Positions 1-7,500 of a stretch of DNA of 13,764 bases are shown piece after piece. The stretch is from Clostridiales bacterium UBA4039. GTDB lineage: Bacteria; Bacillota; Clostridia; Lachnospirales; Vallitaleaceae. The position numbers were made by a program, and so were the translations under genes. The stretch lies in contig DGAD01000038.1 of NCBI GenBank assembly GCA_002382805.1, positions 1 through 13,764 of the forward strand, in the 5' to 3' direction. Each line of letters begins with the position of its first letter. Positions within the stretch are counted from its first letter, which is position 1. The notes beneath the pieces were generated by a model that had not been told where the DNA came from, searched no databases, and saw only the letters and a program-made list of their open reading frames with translations.

Positions 1-25
1 ATTCTCAAAAATGGTTGACATAAAA

Positions 26-2653
26 TCATTCTTTGTCAAATGTAATTTTATTATTCACACCTTCGCTTTTTCCGCTGATGCGTTCATGAATATGCTTATG
101 TATACGTTCCACTTCTTGCCTAAAGTGCTCTGCCGAAAGCCGTCGTGCACCTTTTCCCATGATAATGACTTGTTCTAAAACATCGGATGTTGCCACTGTC
201 ACTTCATAATCCGGACGTATTTTTTCAACAAAACGCTCAATATATTGGTCTGCCGTCTCTGCTTCCTTGGTGTAAACTACATCAAGCTGGTGATATTTTA
301 ATTGTGTTCCCGGATTGTTTACAACACGATATGCGTCAAAAACCACAATGATACGTTCTGTTTTTTGACTTTGGTAATTGCATAAAATATCCAATAGTTC
401 CATTCGTGCTGCTTCCAAACTGGTCTTAGCCGTTTCCTTCAAATTATCCCACGCAAAGATAATATTATATCCATCCACAAGCAAATAGTGATCTTTATCT
501 TTGCTTTTACTTTTATTAACCTTCATTCCTTGCGATACAGATGTTTTCTTTTGACCATAGACAACTTTTGCATTATCTGACTCTTGATAGCGTTTTTGCT
601 TTCCATGAGTTTGATTTAATATTTGCTCAACTTCATCGGTCGATATCTCCCGCCGCATGGTTGATGATTGATCGGAAGGCATTTGCACAGATAATAAGCC
701 ATCGTTCTCTTTTGTTTCCAAAAATCTAGCTGTATCAATGTGCATATGTTTTTCCACTTGATCCCATGGAACATAAAAACCAGCGCCTTTTTTACAAAAC
801 ACCGAGCCGCTACGCTCTAGCGGATCATTTTCCGGATCATAGCCCTTCTCCTGAATGACTTCATCCGAATTATGACAAGGCGCATATCCATTCAGTGAAA
901 ATAAGCAGCGCCCTGCTCCTTTCGTATAAGATAATACCTCTGTTTGGTAGTTCATCATTGTCTTAACCGGAGCTGTACCCTCCAATGTAACCCAGTCGTC
1001 TTCAAAAACAGGCTCTTCATAGCGCCCATACATACGCTCGATATCCGATAAGGCACGCCCTAAGTATTCTTTTGGTAATTCCATGCGAAACGTATACACA
1101 GGTTCCAGCAAAACATTCTCTGCTTGCATTAAACCTTGACGAAGTGCACGATAGGTAGCCTGTCGAAAATCGCCTCCTTCTGTATGCTTTAGATGTCCTC
1201 GACCAGCAATCAGTGTAATCTTCATGTCGGTAATCTGAGCACCTGTTAAGACACCCGTATGTTCACGTTCTTTTAAATGGGTCAGAATTAGTCGTTGCCA
1301 ATTTCTATCGAGTTCATCCTCACTACACTCAGTTACGTATTCCATACCACTACCGGGCTCTTTGGGTTCCATAAGCAGATGCACTTCCGCATAATGTCGC
1401 AGCGGTTCAAAGTGTCCCATTCCTATAACCGGATGTTTAATAGTCTCTTTGTAGACTAAATTACCTGTACTAAACTCCACCGCCACCCCAAAACGTTCCA
1501 AAATCATGCTTCGAAGTATTTCAATCTCTATTTCCCCCATGACTTTTGCATGGATTTCTTCCAACGCTTCATTCCAGACAATATTTAAATGTGGTTCTTC
1601 TTCTTCTAACTTTTTTAAATCTTCTAGCATCTTTGCTACATTGCATCCTTGCGGCAACTCAATACGGTAATTTAAGACCGGTTCAATAAACGGTCGATAC
1701 GTATATTCTTCAAAACCTAGTCCCTTTCCTGCCCAAGTCCCCATCAAACCTGTTACTGCACATATGCTTCCCGCTTTTATTTCTTGAACACTCTCATATT
1801 GTTGCCCAGAATAAATACGTATCTGGTCTATCTTTTCATCTTCAACAATCTCTTTTACGCGCAACGTTCCCCCTGTCAACTTAAGGTGTGTCAAACGGTT
1901 TCCTTGCTCATCTCTTGAGATTTTATAAATACGCGCACCAAAAATGTCCGGATATTTTTTTGGTCGCATATATGTTCCTAATCCGGATAATAGCGTATCT
2001 ATATCAATGTTTTTTAACGCTGATCCAAAGAAAACAGGATAAATTTTACGTTTTACAATTAGCTCTTGAATGTCCTCCCTTGCCAATGTTCCAGATTCCA
2101 AGTATTTTTCCATCGCCTGCTCATCACTCATGGCCATACTCTCATACTGTTGCTCCCATGATTTTTTGGGCATAAAGTCAATACAGTCTTCGCTTAAACG
2201 TGTGTGCAGCTGCTCAAGAATATTCTCTCTATCCGTTCCAACTTGATCCATTTTATTGACAAAAAGAAACGTCGGCACATGGTAACGTTCAAGAAGTTTC
2301 CAAAGTGTCAACGTATGGGATTGGACACCATCCATTCCATTGATGACCAAAACTGCATAATCAAGAACTTGAAGTGTCCGTTCCATTTCCGAAGAAAAAT
2401 CAATATGTCCAGGGGTATCTAATAATGTTACATCAAAATCTCCTATTGATAGCACCGCCTGTTTTGAAAAAATTGTAATGCCTCTTGATCGTTCCAATGC
2501 ATAGGTGTCTAAAAAGGCATCTTGGTGATCGACACGCCCTAAGCTACGAATTTTTCCAGTAAGGTAAAGCAGTATTTCTGACAATGTCGTCTTTCCGGCA
2601 TCTACATGCGCCAAAATCCCTATAGATATTTTATTATTCTTCATCATGTTCAC
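26..2653 (-). CDS. Tet(M)/EF-G-like translational GTPase fused to a YacP/Rae1-type NYN nuclease domain
   Basis: This 875-residue protein has two parts. Residues 1 to about 640 match ribosomal-protection GTPases of the Tet(M)/Tet(O) type. The G motifs are AHVDAGKT (15-22), RGIT (57-60), DTPGH (79-83), NKMD (133-136) and GSAL (210-213), followed by the EF-G-like domains II-V. A charged linker (about 640-720) leads to an NYN/PIN-like domain at 722-850 with VDGYN (726-730), VVFDAYR (770-776), TKEAETAD (795-802), ATSD (821-824) and a GKGARRLSA stretch. These resemble B. subtilis YacP (Rae1), a ribosome-associated A-site endoribonuclease; putative catalytic acids are D727, D773, D802 and D824. The domain IV loop reads GRGHLKHTEGG where Tet(M) has its YSPVST tip, so classical tetracycline protection is doubtful. 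Tet(M) itself is about 640 residues. The start is GTG inside the end of the upstream TspO-like gene, with in-frame ATGs at 2647 and 2644, suggesting translational coupling. GTPase and nuclease-fold calls are firm; the cellular role is inferred. Confidence 0.9.
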   Translation of the reverse strand: MNMMKNNKISIGILAHVDAGKTTLSEILLYLTGKIRSLGRVDHQDAFLDTYALERSRGITIFSKQAVLSIGDFDVTLLDTPGHIDFSSEMERTLQVLDYAVLVINGMDGVQSHTLTLWKLLERYHVPTFLFVNKMDQVGTDRENILEQLHTRLSEDCIDFMPKKSWEQQYESMAMSDEQAMEKYLESGTLAREDIQELIVKRKIYPVFFGSALKNIDIDTLLSGLGTYMRPKKYPDIFGARIYKISRDEQGNRLTHLKLTGGTLRVKEIVEDEKIDQIRIYSGQQYESVQEIKAGSICAVTGLMGTWAGKGLGFEEYTYRPFIEPVLNYRIELPQGCNVAKMLEDLKKLEEEEPHLNIVWNEALEEIHAKVMGEIEIEILRSMILERFGVAVEFSTGNLVYKETIKHPVIGMGHFEPLRHYAEVHLLMEPKEPGSGMEYVTECSEDELDRNWQRLILTHLKEREHTGVLTGAQITDMKITLIAGRGHLKHTEGGDFRQATYRALRQGLMQAENVLLEPVYTFRMELPKEYLGRALSDIERMYGRYEEPVFEDDWVTLEGTAPVKTMMNYQTEVLSYTKGAGRCLFSLNGYAPCHNSDEVIQEKGYDPENDPLERSGSVFCKKGAGFYVPWDQVEKHMHIDTARFLETKENDGLLSVQMPSDQSSTMRREISTDEVEQILNQTHGKQKRYQESDNAKVVYGQKKTSVSQGMKVNKSKSKDKDHYLLVDGYNIIFAWDNLKETAKTSLEAARMELLDILCNYQSQKTERIIVVFDAYRVVNNPGTQLKYHQLDVVYTKEAETADQYIERFVEKIRPDYEVTVATSDVLEQVIIMGKGARRLSAEHFRQEVERIHKHIHERISGKSEGVNNKITFDKE

Positions 2654-3533
2654 TCAGTTTCTTTCGTTTTTCTTGCTTCGTTTTCACATTATTTTGCATC
2701 TTCTTTGGCTCCATTTTTTTCTTGGTATCATCACGTTTTCCAAAAAGAGTCAAACGGAAAATATTGCCAAGAAGGGCAACCAGTGCAACAATACAAAAAC
2801 TAATCGTTACAATAATCGCCGGATACTGTCCTGAAAAACCAGTCGCCGATGTATGCTTAATTAAAATACCAACATAGGCCCACAAAATGACCAAGCCATA
2901 AAAGACATCTCTATATTTTGTCATGGTCCATCCGCCAATTAGCACTCCGATTATAGATACAACAATCATCCAAAAACTATCAGATAATCCGAATCCTTCC
3001 CATCCGATACCTACTAAAACAACCACAACATTTGCAATGGTTGCAATGGTAATCCATCCAAAATAAACTGAAAAAGGGACATCAATAAACCATTGGTGCT
3101 TTGTTCCACGAATATACCTGGCTGTTTGACGCTTTATCATAATGAGTCCAACCAAAATGATAATGATAAGTGCCAAAGACACCACCATCCATTCATTATG
3201 CCATGCAATAATCCACAAAGTGTTAGCAATCGACGTCACAATAAATAAAACATTAATGCGTTGTATTTTTAATCGTGCATATGATTCGCTGCGTCTTGCC
3301 ATAAAGACCTGATAAATACAATAAAGGCCCAATAAAATGTAGATGACACCCCAGATGGAAAATGTAATTCCCGCTGGTGCAAACAGATTTGCATATGCAT
3401 CCGAAATCTCCCCTGTGGTTTGTCCGTTAAACGGCAATATATTTGCTAATGCATTCATGGCAACCATAACCAAGTAAAAAATCGACGTTATGACAGGTAC
3501 AGTGAAGTCTTGTTTTGACACATTCATTTTCAT
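2634..3533 (-). CDS. TspO/MBR-related (tryptophan-rich sensory) membrane protein
   Basis: This 299-residue polytopic membrane protein has about eight predicted hydrophobic segments (roughly 11-33, 55-77, 94-111, 115-133, 152-174, 187-204, 210-226, 238-258). The stretch FAPAGITFSIWGVIY (51-65) and the later VPFSVYFGWITIATIAN (152-168) resemble conserved TspO/MBR motifs. That family binds porphyrins or other hydrophobic ligands in the membrane. Classical TspO is about 160 residues with five helices, so this is the enlarged bacterial variant, whose ligand is unknown. The tail from 266 is rich in Lys/Arg and ends in acidic residues. I chose the ATG at 3533 because GGAGG lies seven bases upstream; an in-frame start at 3587 has no such site and lies upstream of the predicted -10. 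The last 20 bases overlap the translational GTPase gene, so the two are probably co-transcribed. Confidence 0.78.
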   Translation of the reverse strand: MKMNVSKQDFTVPVITSIFYLVMVAMNALANILPFNGQTTGEISDAYANLFAPAGITFSIWGVIYILLGLYCIYQVFMARRSESYARLKIQRINVLFIVTSIANTLWIIAWHNEWMVVSLALIIIILVGLIMIKRQTARYIRGTKHQWFIDVPFSVYFGWITIATIANVVVVLVGIGWEGFGLSDSFWMIVVSIIGVLIGGWTMTKYRDVFYGLVILWAYVGILIKHTSATGFSGQYPAIIVTISFCIVALVALLGNIFRLTLFGKRDDTKKKMEPKKMQNNVKTKQEKRKKLSEHDEE

Positions 3534-3568
3534 CTTATTACCTCCATATTTTCTCTTTTTTTTATTTA

Positions 3569-3597
3569 ATAGTATCATTTTAGCCATTGCATTGCAA
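3569..3597 (-). promoter_or_regulatory. Predicted sigma-A promoter for the TspO-like/GTPase operon
   Basis: On the minus strand TTGCAA (3597-3592) is followed after exactly 17 bp by TACTAT (3574-3569). TG precedes the -10 by one base, which makes it an extended -10. It lies about 35 bp upstream of the chosen TspO-like start. The -35 hexamer is its own reverse complement and also fits the divergent corA promoter. Confidence 0.6.
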
Positions 3598-3620
3598 GAT
3601 TATTGTATTCAGTGTATATT
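3592..3620 (+). promoter_or_regulatory. Predicted sigma-A promoter for the CorA-like gene
   Basis: On the plus strand TTGCAA (3592-3597) and TATATT (3615-3620) are separated by 17 bp. The -10 is 36 bp upstream of the chosen start at 3657. It uses the same -35 bases as the divergent TspO-like promoter. Confidence 0.55.
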
Positions 3621-3656
3621 GAAAATAGACGAATAATTACACCAAAGGAGTATGTT

Positions 3657-4712
3657 ATGATTATTAATGATTCACTCAACTTTTTACATGGCAAAAAAAA
3701 TGCAAACAATGAGCCTCCCGGGACTTTATCCTATAGCGGTCAACACCATGATGTCAATATCCACATTGAATGCATTGAATATAACAAAAAAAACCACACA
3801 AAAAGCAACGTATCAACCATCCATGGTCCCTTTAAGACGGATACAGTGTATTGGTTTAATATCGTTGGACTGCATAACATTCAATTAATCGAAGACATCG
3901 GCAAAGAGTTTCAGCTTCATCAAATGGACCTAGAAGACATTGTCCATGTCTCCCAATGGAGCAAAATCGAAACCAATGAGACCTATTTATTTTCAATCTT
4001 TAAAATGATGTACCTAAAAAGTACTGAGATTATTCATGAACACCTCGCTATCGTACATTATGACAATATTATTCTTACCTTTCAAGAAACTCCAGGGGAT
4101 GTCTTTGACAATATACGTGCCCGAATAGAAAAAGACTATGGAAAGGTTCGTGAACTTGGAAGCGAGTTTTTGTACTATGCTTTAATAGATGCCCTTGTAG
4201 ATCAGTACTTTGGCATCTTAAACCGTCTAGCTTCAGATATTAAGGACATTGAGCTTAAAATTTTTGATAGCGACCCCAAAAGTCGTGCACATATTTATAC
4301 ACTACGCAAAGAATTACTGCATTTGATTAATTCTGTAACACCTATTCGCGACTCCATAACTGCCCTCGTCAACAAAGAGCATATCCCAAAGGACATGCTC
4401 CCTTACTACCGTGACCTGCTTGATCATCTTCATCAAATATCTGATGCACTAAATGCCTACAAGGAGATGACCAACAGCTTACATGAAATGCAGATGGCTA
4501 ATGCAAGTAATGATATGAATAAAACCATGATGACCCTTACTATTTTCTCTGCAATATTTATTCCTCTGTCTTTTCTTGCCGGTGTCTTTGGAATGAATTT
4601 TTCGCATATGCCATGGCTAAATTCTCCAACCGGATTTTATATGTTTGTCGCTATTTGTGTGATTATCACCTTAAGTATGCTTCTTTTTTTCAAATTTAAA
4701 AAGTGGGATTAA
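3657..4712 (+). CDS. CorA-family divalent cation (Mg2+/Co2+) transporter
   Basis: This 351-residue protein has the CorA layout: a long cytoplasmic N-terminal domain rich in charged helices (about 60-290), then two transmembrane helices at the C-terminus (about 293-311 and 326-346). The family signature GMN is at 312-314 within VFGMNFSHMPW, at the end of the first helix where it forms the ion selectivity filter. CorA works as a pentameric Mg2+ channel in the cytoplasmic membrane; related ZntB proteins export Zn2+, so the exact metal is not settled. I chose the ATG at 3657 because AAAGGAG lies six bases upstream; a TTG start at 3603 would lie upstream of the predicted -10. It is the only plus-strand gene. 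Its 3' end overlaps the convergent kinase gene by 17 bp with no terminator between them. Confidence 0.9.
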   Translation: MIINDSLNFLHGKKNANNEPPGTLSYSGQHHDVNIHIECIEYNKKNHTKSNVSTIHGPFKTDTVYWFNIVGLHNIQLIEDIGKEFQLHQMDLEDIVHVSQWSKIETNETYLFSIFKMMYLKSTEIIHEHLAIVHYDNIILTFQETPGDVFDNIRARIEKDYGKVRELGSEFLYYALIDALVDQYFGILNRLASDIKDIELKIFDSDPKSRAHIYTLRKELLHLINSVTPIRDSITALVNKEHIPKDMLPYYRDLLDHLHQISDALNAYKEMTNSLHEMQMANASNDMNKTMMTLTIFSAIFIPLSFLAGVFGMNFSHMPWLNSPTGFYMFVAICVIITLSMLLFFKFKKWD

Positions 4713-6072
4713 TCGGTATATCAATTGTAAATGTGCTGCCTTCTCCAATGACCGACTCTACAAAGACACGCCCTTTTATACTTTGAATGTTTTCACGAAC
4801 AATATATAGACCTATACCATCACCTTTAATATCCGCAACACCTGCGCTTCGATAATATGCAGAAAAAATCTTATCAAAATCTTCCTGCATAATTCCCATA
4901 CCTGTGTCTTGAATGCGCAGCAAGAGTCGGTCATGCTCAAGTTCATAAGATATATTGACGCGTCCCTGTGCTTGGGTATATTTATACGCATTGACCAATA
5001 TATTATAAATGGATTGACTCAATTTATATTTATCTGTTTTTAGTGTAATCTCTTGTGTTGATAGAATATTTAATTCAATATTCTTCTTCATAAACTGGGC
5101 AATCAATCCTTGCTTCATTTGTCTTAACAATGTACTCACTTCAAAAGCCTCAATTTTTATTTCATCTGTATCCTTACTCGCACCAATAAGTGAACTCATA
5201 TTCGAAATAATTGATGTAATATCACTGATTTGATTTTTAAAGGTTTGTATTTCCTTTTTATCAATTTTTACAACCCCATCTTCAATAGCCTCAATGTGCG
5301 ATTGTAATATGGTTAAAGGGGTTCTTGTCTGATGAATCAGCTGATCGATAAGGGTTTTTCTCGTTTTTTGTTTTAACTTTAACCGTGCATTTAATTCCAT
5401 CAGGCTTTCACGGATACCATTGATTTCATGAATACCTGAAGATTTCATCTGAACACTTTGCCCTAATTGAATATTGTTGGCCAGTTCCTCCGTATCGTGC
5501 ATTGATCGACTCATCATTTGACTAACCACAATCCCAACAAGTGTGGCGATACCTACGGTTATCGCCACGGCAATCAAACTGTTGGAGAACAATGCATCTT
5601 TAAATCGTCTTGCTACAAAAGAGTTTTCTGCCAGGCTATGGGAGGTGATATTCATAATCCCAGCTTTTTTTCCATCAACAATGATCTCATATTGATGAAC
5701 TTCTTCTGAAGATGGCGTCCACATCTGCCCCATCATGTGCCTTCCCATCATTCCCTCACCCATTTGCGGATTTAGATAGTAATCACTACTTACTTCAAGC
5801 AAATGGTTTCCCTCTGCATCATAAAGCTTCAGGGCGATGATTGGATCATTTAGATGCGACTCCAATTCAATAAGCATATATTCATAAGGAATATCCGCTT
5901 TTAACGCAGCCTGAGTATAGTCTAATATCTGATTAACATGTAAATCATAACTTTCATTTAGATAATCTGAAAAATAGCGATCTGTAAGGTAAGCAAAAAT
6001 CCATGTATTAATAGCAACAGAAACTACCGATACAATGACTAAGATAATCAACCACAACTTTCGTAAACTCAT
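4696..6072 (-). CDS. Membrane sensor histidine kinase with Met/His-rich extracellular segment
   Basis: This 458-residue two-component kinase has one transmembrane helix at about 6-29, an extracellular sensor region (30-163) and a second helix at about 164-186, followed by a linker. The phosphoacceptor is H247 in LIHQTRTPL. The ATPase domain has an N box (N357, N361), G1 box DTGMG (389-393) and G2 box around GDGIGLYIV (417-425). The sensor region carries a cluster, M104, M108, M109, H112, M113, M114, M117 and W118, of the kind that binds Cu(I) or Ag(I) in other proteins; this ligand is an inference. Its ATG overlaps the stop of the response regulator gene (ATGA), and GGAGGTGG precedes it, so the pair is translationally coupled. 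It follows the iron transporter genes, which suggests a metal-related signal but does not prove one. Confidence 0.93.
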   Translation of the reverse strand: MSLRKLWLIILVIVSVVSVAINTWIFAYLTDRYFSDYLNESYDLHVNQILDYTQAALKADIPYEYMLIELESHLNDPIIALKLYDAEGNHLLEVSSDYYLNPQMGEGMMGRHMMGQMWTPSSEEVHQYEIIVDGKKAGIMNITSHSLAENSFVARRFKDALFSNSLIAVAITVGIATLVGIVVSQMMSRSMHDTEELANNIQLGQSVQMKSSGIHEINGIRESLMELNARLKLKQKTRKTLIDQLIHQTRTPLTILQSHIEAIEDGVVKIDKKEIQTFKNQISDITSIISNMSSLIGASKDTDEIKIEAFEVSTLLRQMKQGLIAQFMKKNIELNILSTQEITLKTDKYKLSQSIYNILVNAYKYTQAQGRVNISYELEHDRLLLRIQDTGMGIMQEDFDKIFSAYYRSAGVADIKGDGIGLYIVRENIQSIKGRVFVESVIGEGSTFTIDIPINPTF

Positions 6073-6752
6073 TGGTTTCCACCTCCAAATACATATCCCG
6101 ACCCATATTTGGTCTTTAGATATAACGGTTGCTTTGGATTCGGCTCAATCTTTTGTCGAATTCGCTTAATATAGGTATCAATACTGCGGTCAAAACCTTC
6201 ATAATCCATACCAAAAGCTGACTCGATAATTTGCTCTCGTGTAAGCACCTGATTCATATTACGCATCATGACAAAAAGCAACTTAAACTCCGTTGACGTC
6301 AATTCAATCTCTTCTTTCCCACGATAAAGTTTCATAGACGATGTGTAAAGCTTTAAGTCCTCATAAGACAAGACGAGTTCATCGTTATCATTATAGATTC
6401 GTTTTAAGAACACTTTAATCCGACTCATCAGTTCACGCGGACTAAAGGGCTTAACCACATAATCATCGGCTCCCTCTTCAAACCCTTTGATCCGATCGAC
6501 TTCTTCTTGCTTTGCCGTCAACATAATAACAGGCACCTCTGAGATTTCACGTATTCTTGCAAGGACTTCAAACCCATCAATTCCAGGCATCATAATATCA
6601 AGGACTACGAGATGAAACTGTTCTTCTGAAAAAAGTTCAAGGGCTTCAAAACCATTTTCTGCTAAACGGCCTTCATACCCATTTTTTTCAATATATTTCA
6701 TCACAATAGAACTAATATCTGCTTCATCTTCAACCACTAATATTCGAAACAT
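6069..6752 (-). CDS. OmpR/PhoB-family response regulator
   Basis: This 227-residue protein has the standard length and layout of an OmpR-type DNA-binding regulator. The receiver domain (1 to about 118) has the acidic pair E8/D9, phosphoacceptor D52 in LDIMMPG, T79 and K101 in VVKPFSPREL. The C-terminal winged helix (about 128-225) includes LTSTEFKLL and the recognition-helix stretch RSIDTYIKRIRQKI, then the wing motif YGSGYVF. It is activated by phosphotransfer from the kinase encoded immediately downstream, whose start codon overlaps its stop codon. The ATG is preceded by AGGGGTG. It starts 73 bp after the iron transporter ATPase gene, so it may be read from that operon, from its own promoter, or both. 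Confidence 0.95.
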   Translation of the reverse strand: MFRILVVEDEADISSIVMKYIEKNGYEGRLAENGFEALELFSEEQFHLVVLDIMMPGIDGFEVLARIREISEVPVIMLTAKQEEVDRIKGFEEGADDYVVKPFSPRELMSRIKVFLKRIYNDNDELVLSYEDLKLYTSSMKLYRGKEEIELTSTEFKLLFVMMRNMNQVLTREQIIESAFGMDYEGFDRSIDTYIKRIRQKIEPNPKQPLYLKTKYGSGYVFGGGNQ

Positions 6753-6805
6753 GACACCCCTACTTTCTTAACTCATGCATTCACCTACGACAAGTTGATA
6801 CTTAT

Positions 6806-6834
6806 ATTATACAGGATTTAATATGTTATATCCA
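6806..6834 (-). promoter_or_regulatory. Possible promoter for the two-component system genes
   Basis: A perfect TATAAT (6811-6806) lies 53 bp upstream of the response regulator start. The only -35 candidate at 17 bp spacing is the poor TGGATA (6834-6829), which overlaps the stop codon of the ATPase gene. No terminator is visible between the ATPase and regulator genes, so this would be an internal promoter. Confidence 0.4.
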
Positions 6835-7500
6835 AAGTTCTTTTTCTGCAATCTCTTTTGCTACCCCTTTTTCAATGCGTACAATACGGTTCGCTTTTTC
6901 TCTAGCATCTTCAGGATTGTGGGTAACCATAATCGTTGTTATCCCAACCTCAGCGATAATCTCAAAAAGTTCATCACGAATTTTTTGCAGTAAGTGGGTA
7001 TCTAAGTTGCTAAACGGTTCGTCCAGTAAGAGAATCTCAGGTCTAGGGGCTAGTGCTCTTGCTAATGCAATACGTTGCTGTTGACCACCACTGAGCTCAA
7101 AAGGATAACGGTTTTCCATCTCTTCTAAATTGACAAGGGCCAACATTTCTTTTACCCGCTGTCTTTTTTGAACTTTCGTCATCTTAAACATTCCATATTC
7201 AATATTTTTATAAACTGTCATGTGCGGAAATAGAGCATAATCTTGAAAAACCATTCCAATCCCGCGTTTTTCCGGAACAACAAATGTATGCTCTCCAATA
7301 ATCTTGCGTTCTCCAAGATACATGGCACCTTTTTGTGGTTTTTCAAGTCCCGCTATAATACGCAACAATGTTGACTTGCCTCCCCCACTAGGACCTACCA
7401 CAGCCAAGATATCCCCATCATTCATCGATAAGTCAACACTTTTTAACGTATCTTCTTTTGCATTGTCATATTTAAAACATATATTTTCTAATTTAATCAT
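6826..7500 (-). CDS. ABC transporter ATP-binding protein, ferric iron uptake (FbpC/FutC-like)
   Basis: This 224-residue nucleotide-binding subunit should power the permease encoded just upstream. It has Walker A GPSGGGKS (36-43), Q-loop Q86, signature LSGGQ (136-140), Walker B LLLDEP with D160/E161 and switch H194. FbpC proteins are usually about 350 residues with a C-terminal regulatory/TOBE region. That region is absent here and the protein stops shortly after the nucleotide-binding domain. I chose the ATG at 7500, which has GGAG six bases upstream; another in-frame ATG at 7512 cannot be excluded. The start overlaps the permease stop by eight bases, implying translational coupling. Substrate is assigned from the neighbouring genes and their Fur box, not from this subunit. 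Confidence 0.9.
   Translation of the reverse strand: MIKLENICFKYDNAKEDTLKSVDLSMNDGDILAVVGPSGGGKSTLLRIIAGLEKPQKGAMYLGERKIIGEHTFVVPEKRGIGMVFQDYALFPHMTVYKNIEYGMFKMTKVQKRQRVKEMLALVNLEEMENRYPFELSGGQQQRIALARALAPRPEILLLDEPFSNLDTHLLQKIRDELFEIIAEVGITTIMVTHNPEDAREKANRIVRIEKGVAKEIAEKELWI

Noticed and set aside
15..39. TTGACA...TGTCAA inverted repeat at the left end, as terminator of the GTPase gene
   Set aside because: The 6-bp AT-rich stem has a 13-nt loop and no T-run, and it begins inside the coding region.
1888..2175. Plus-strand open frames inside the GTPase gene and similar antisense frames elsewhere
   Set aside because: They lack ribosome binding sites, show no recognisable protein features and lie opposite well-supported genes.
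26..2653. Annotation as a tetracycline-resistance gene (tetM-like)
   Set aside because: The GTPase core is similar, but the domain IV tip differs from Tet(M) and the protein has an added nuclease domain, so a resistance call is not supported.
3534..3587. Longer N-terminus for the TspO-like protein
   Set aside because: The extension lies upstream of the -10, is low-complexity Lys-rich and has no ribosome binding site, while a GGAGG fits the start at 3533.
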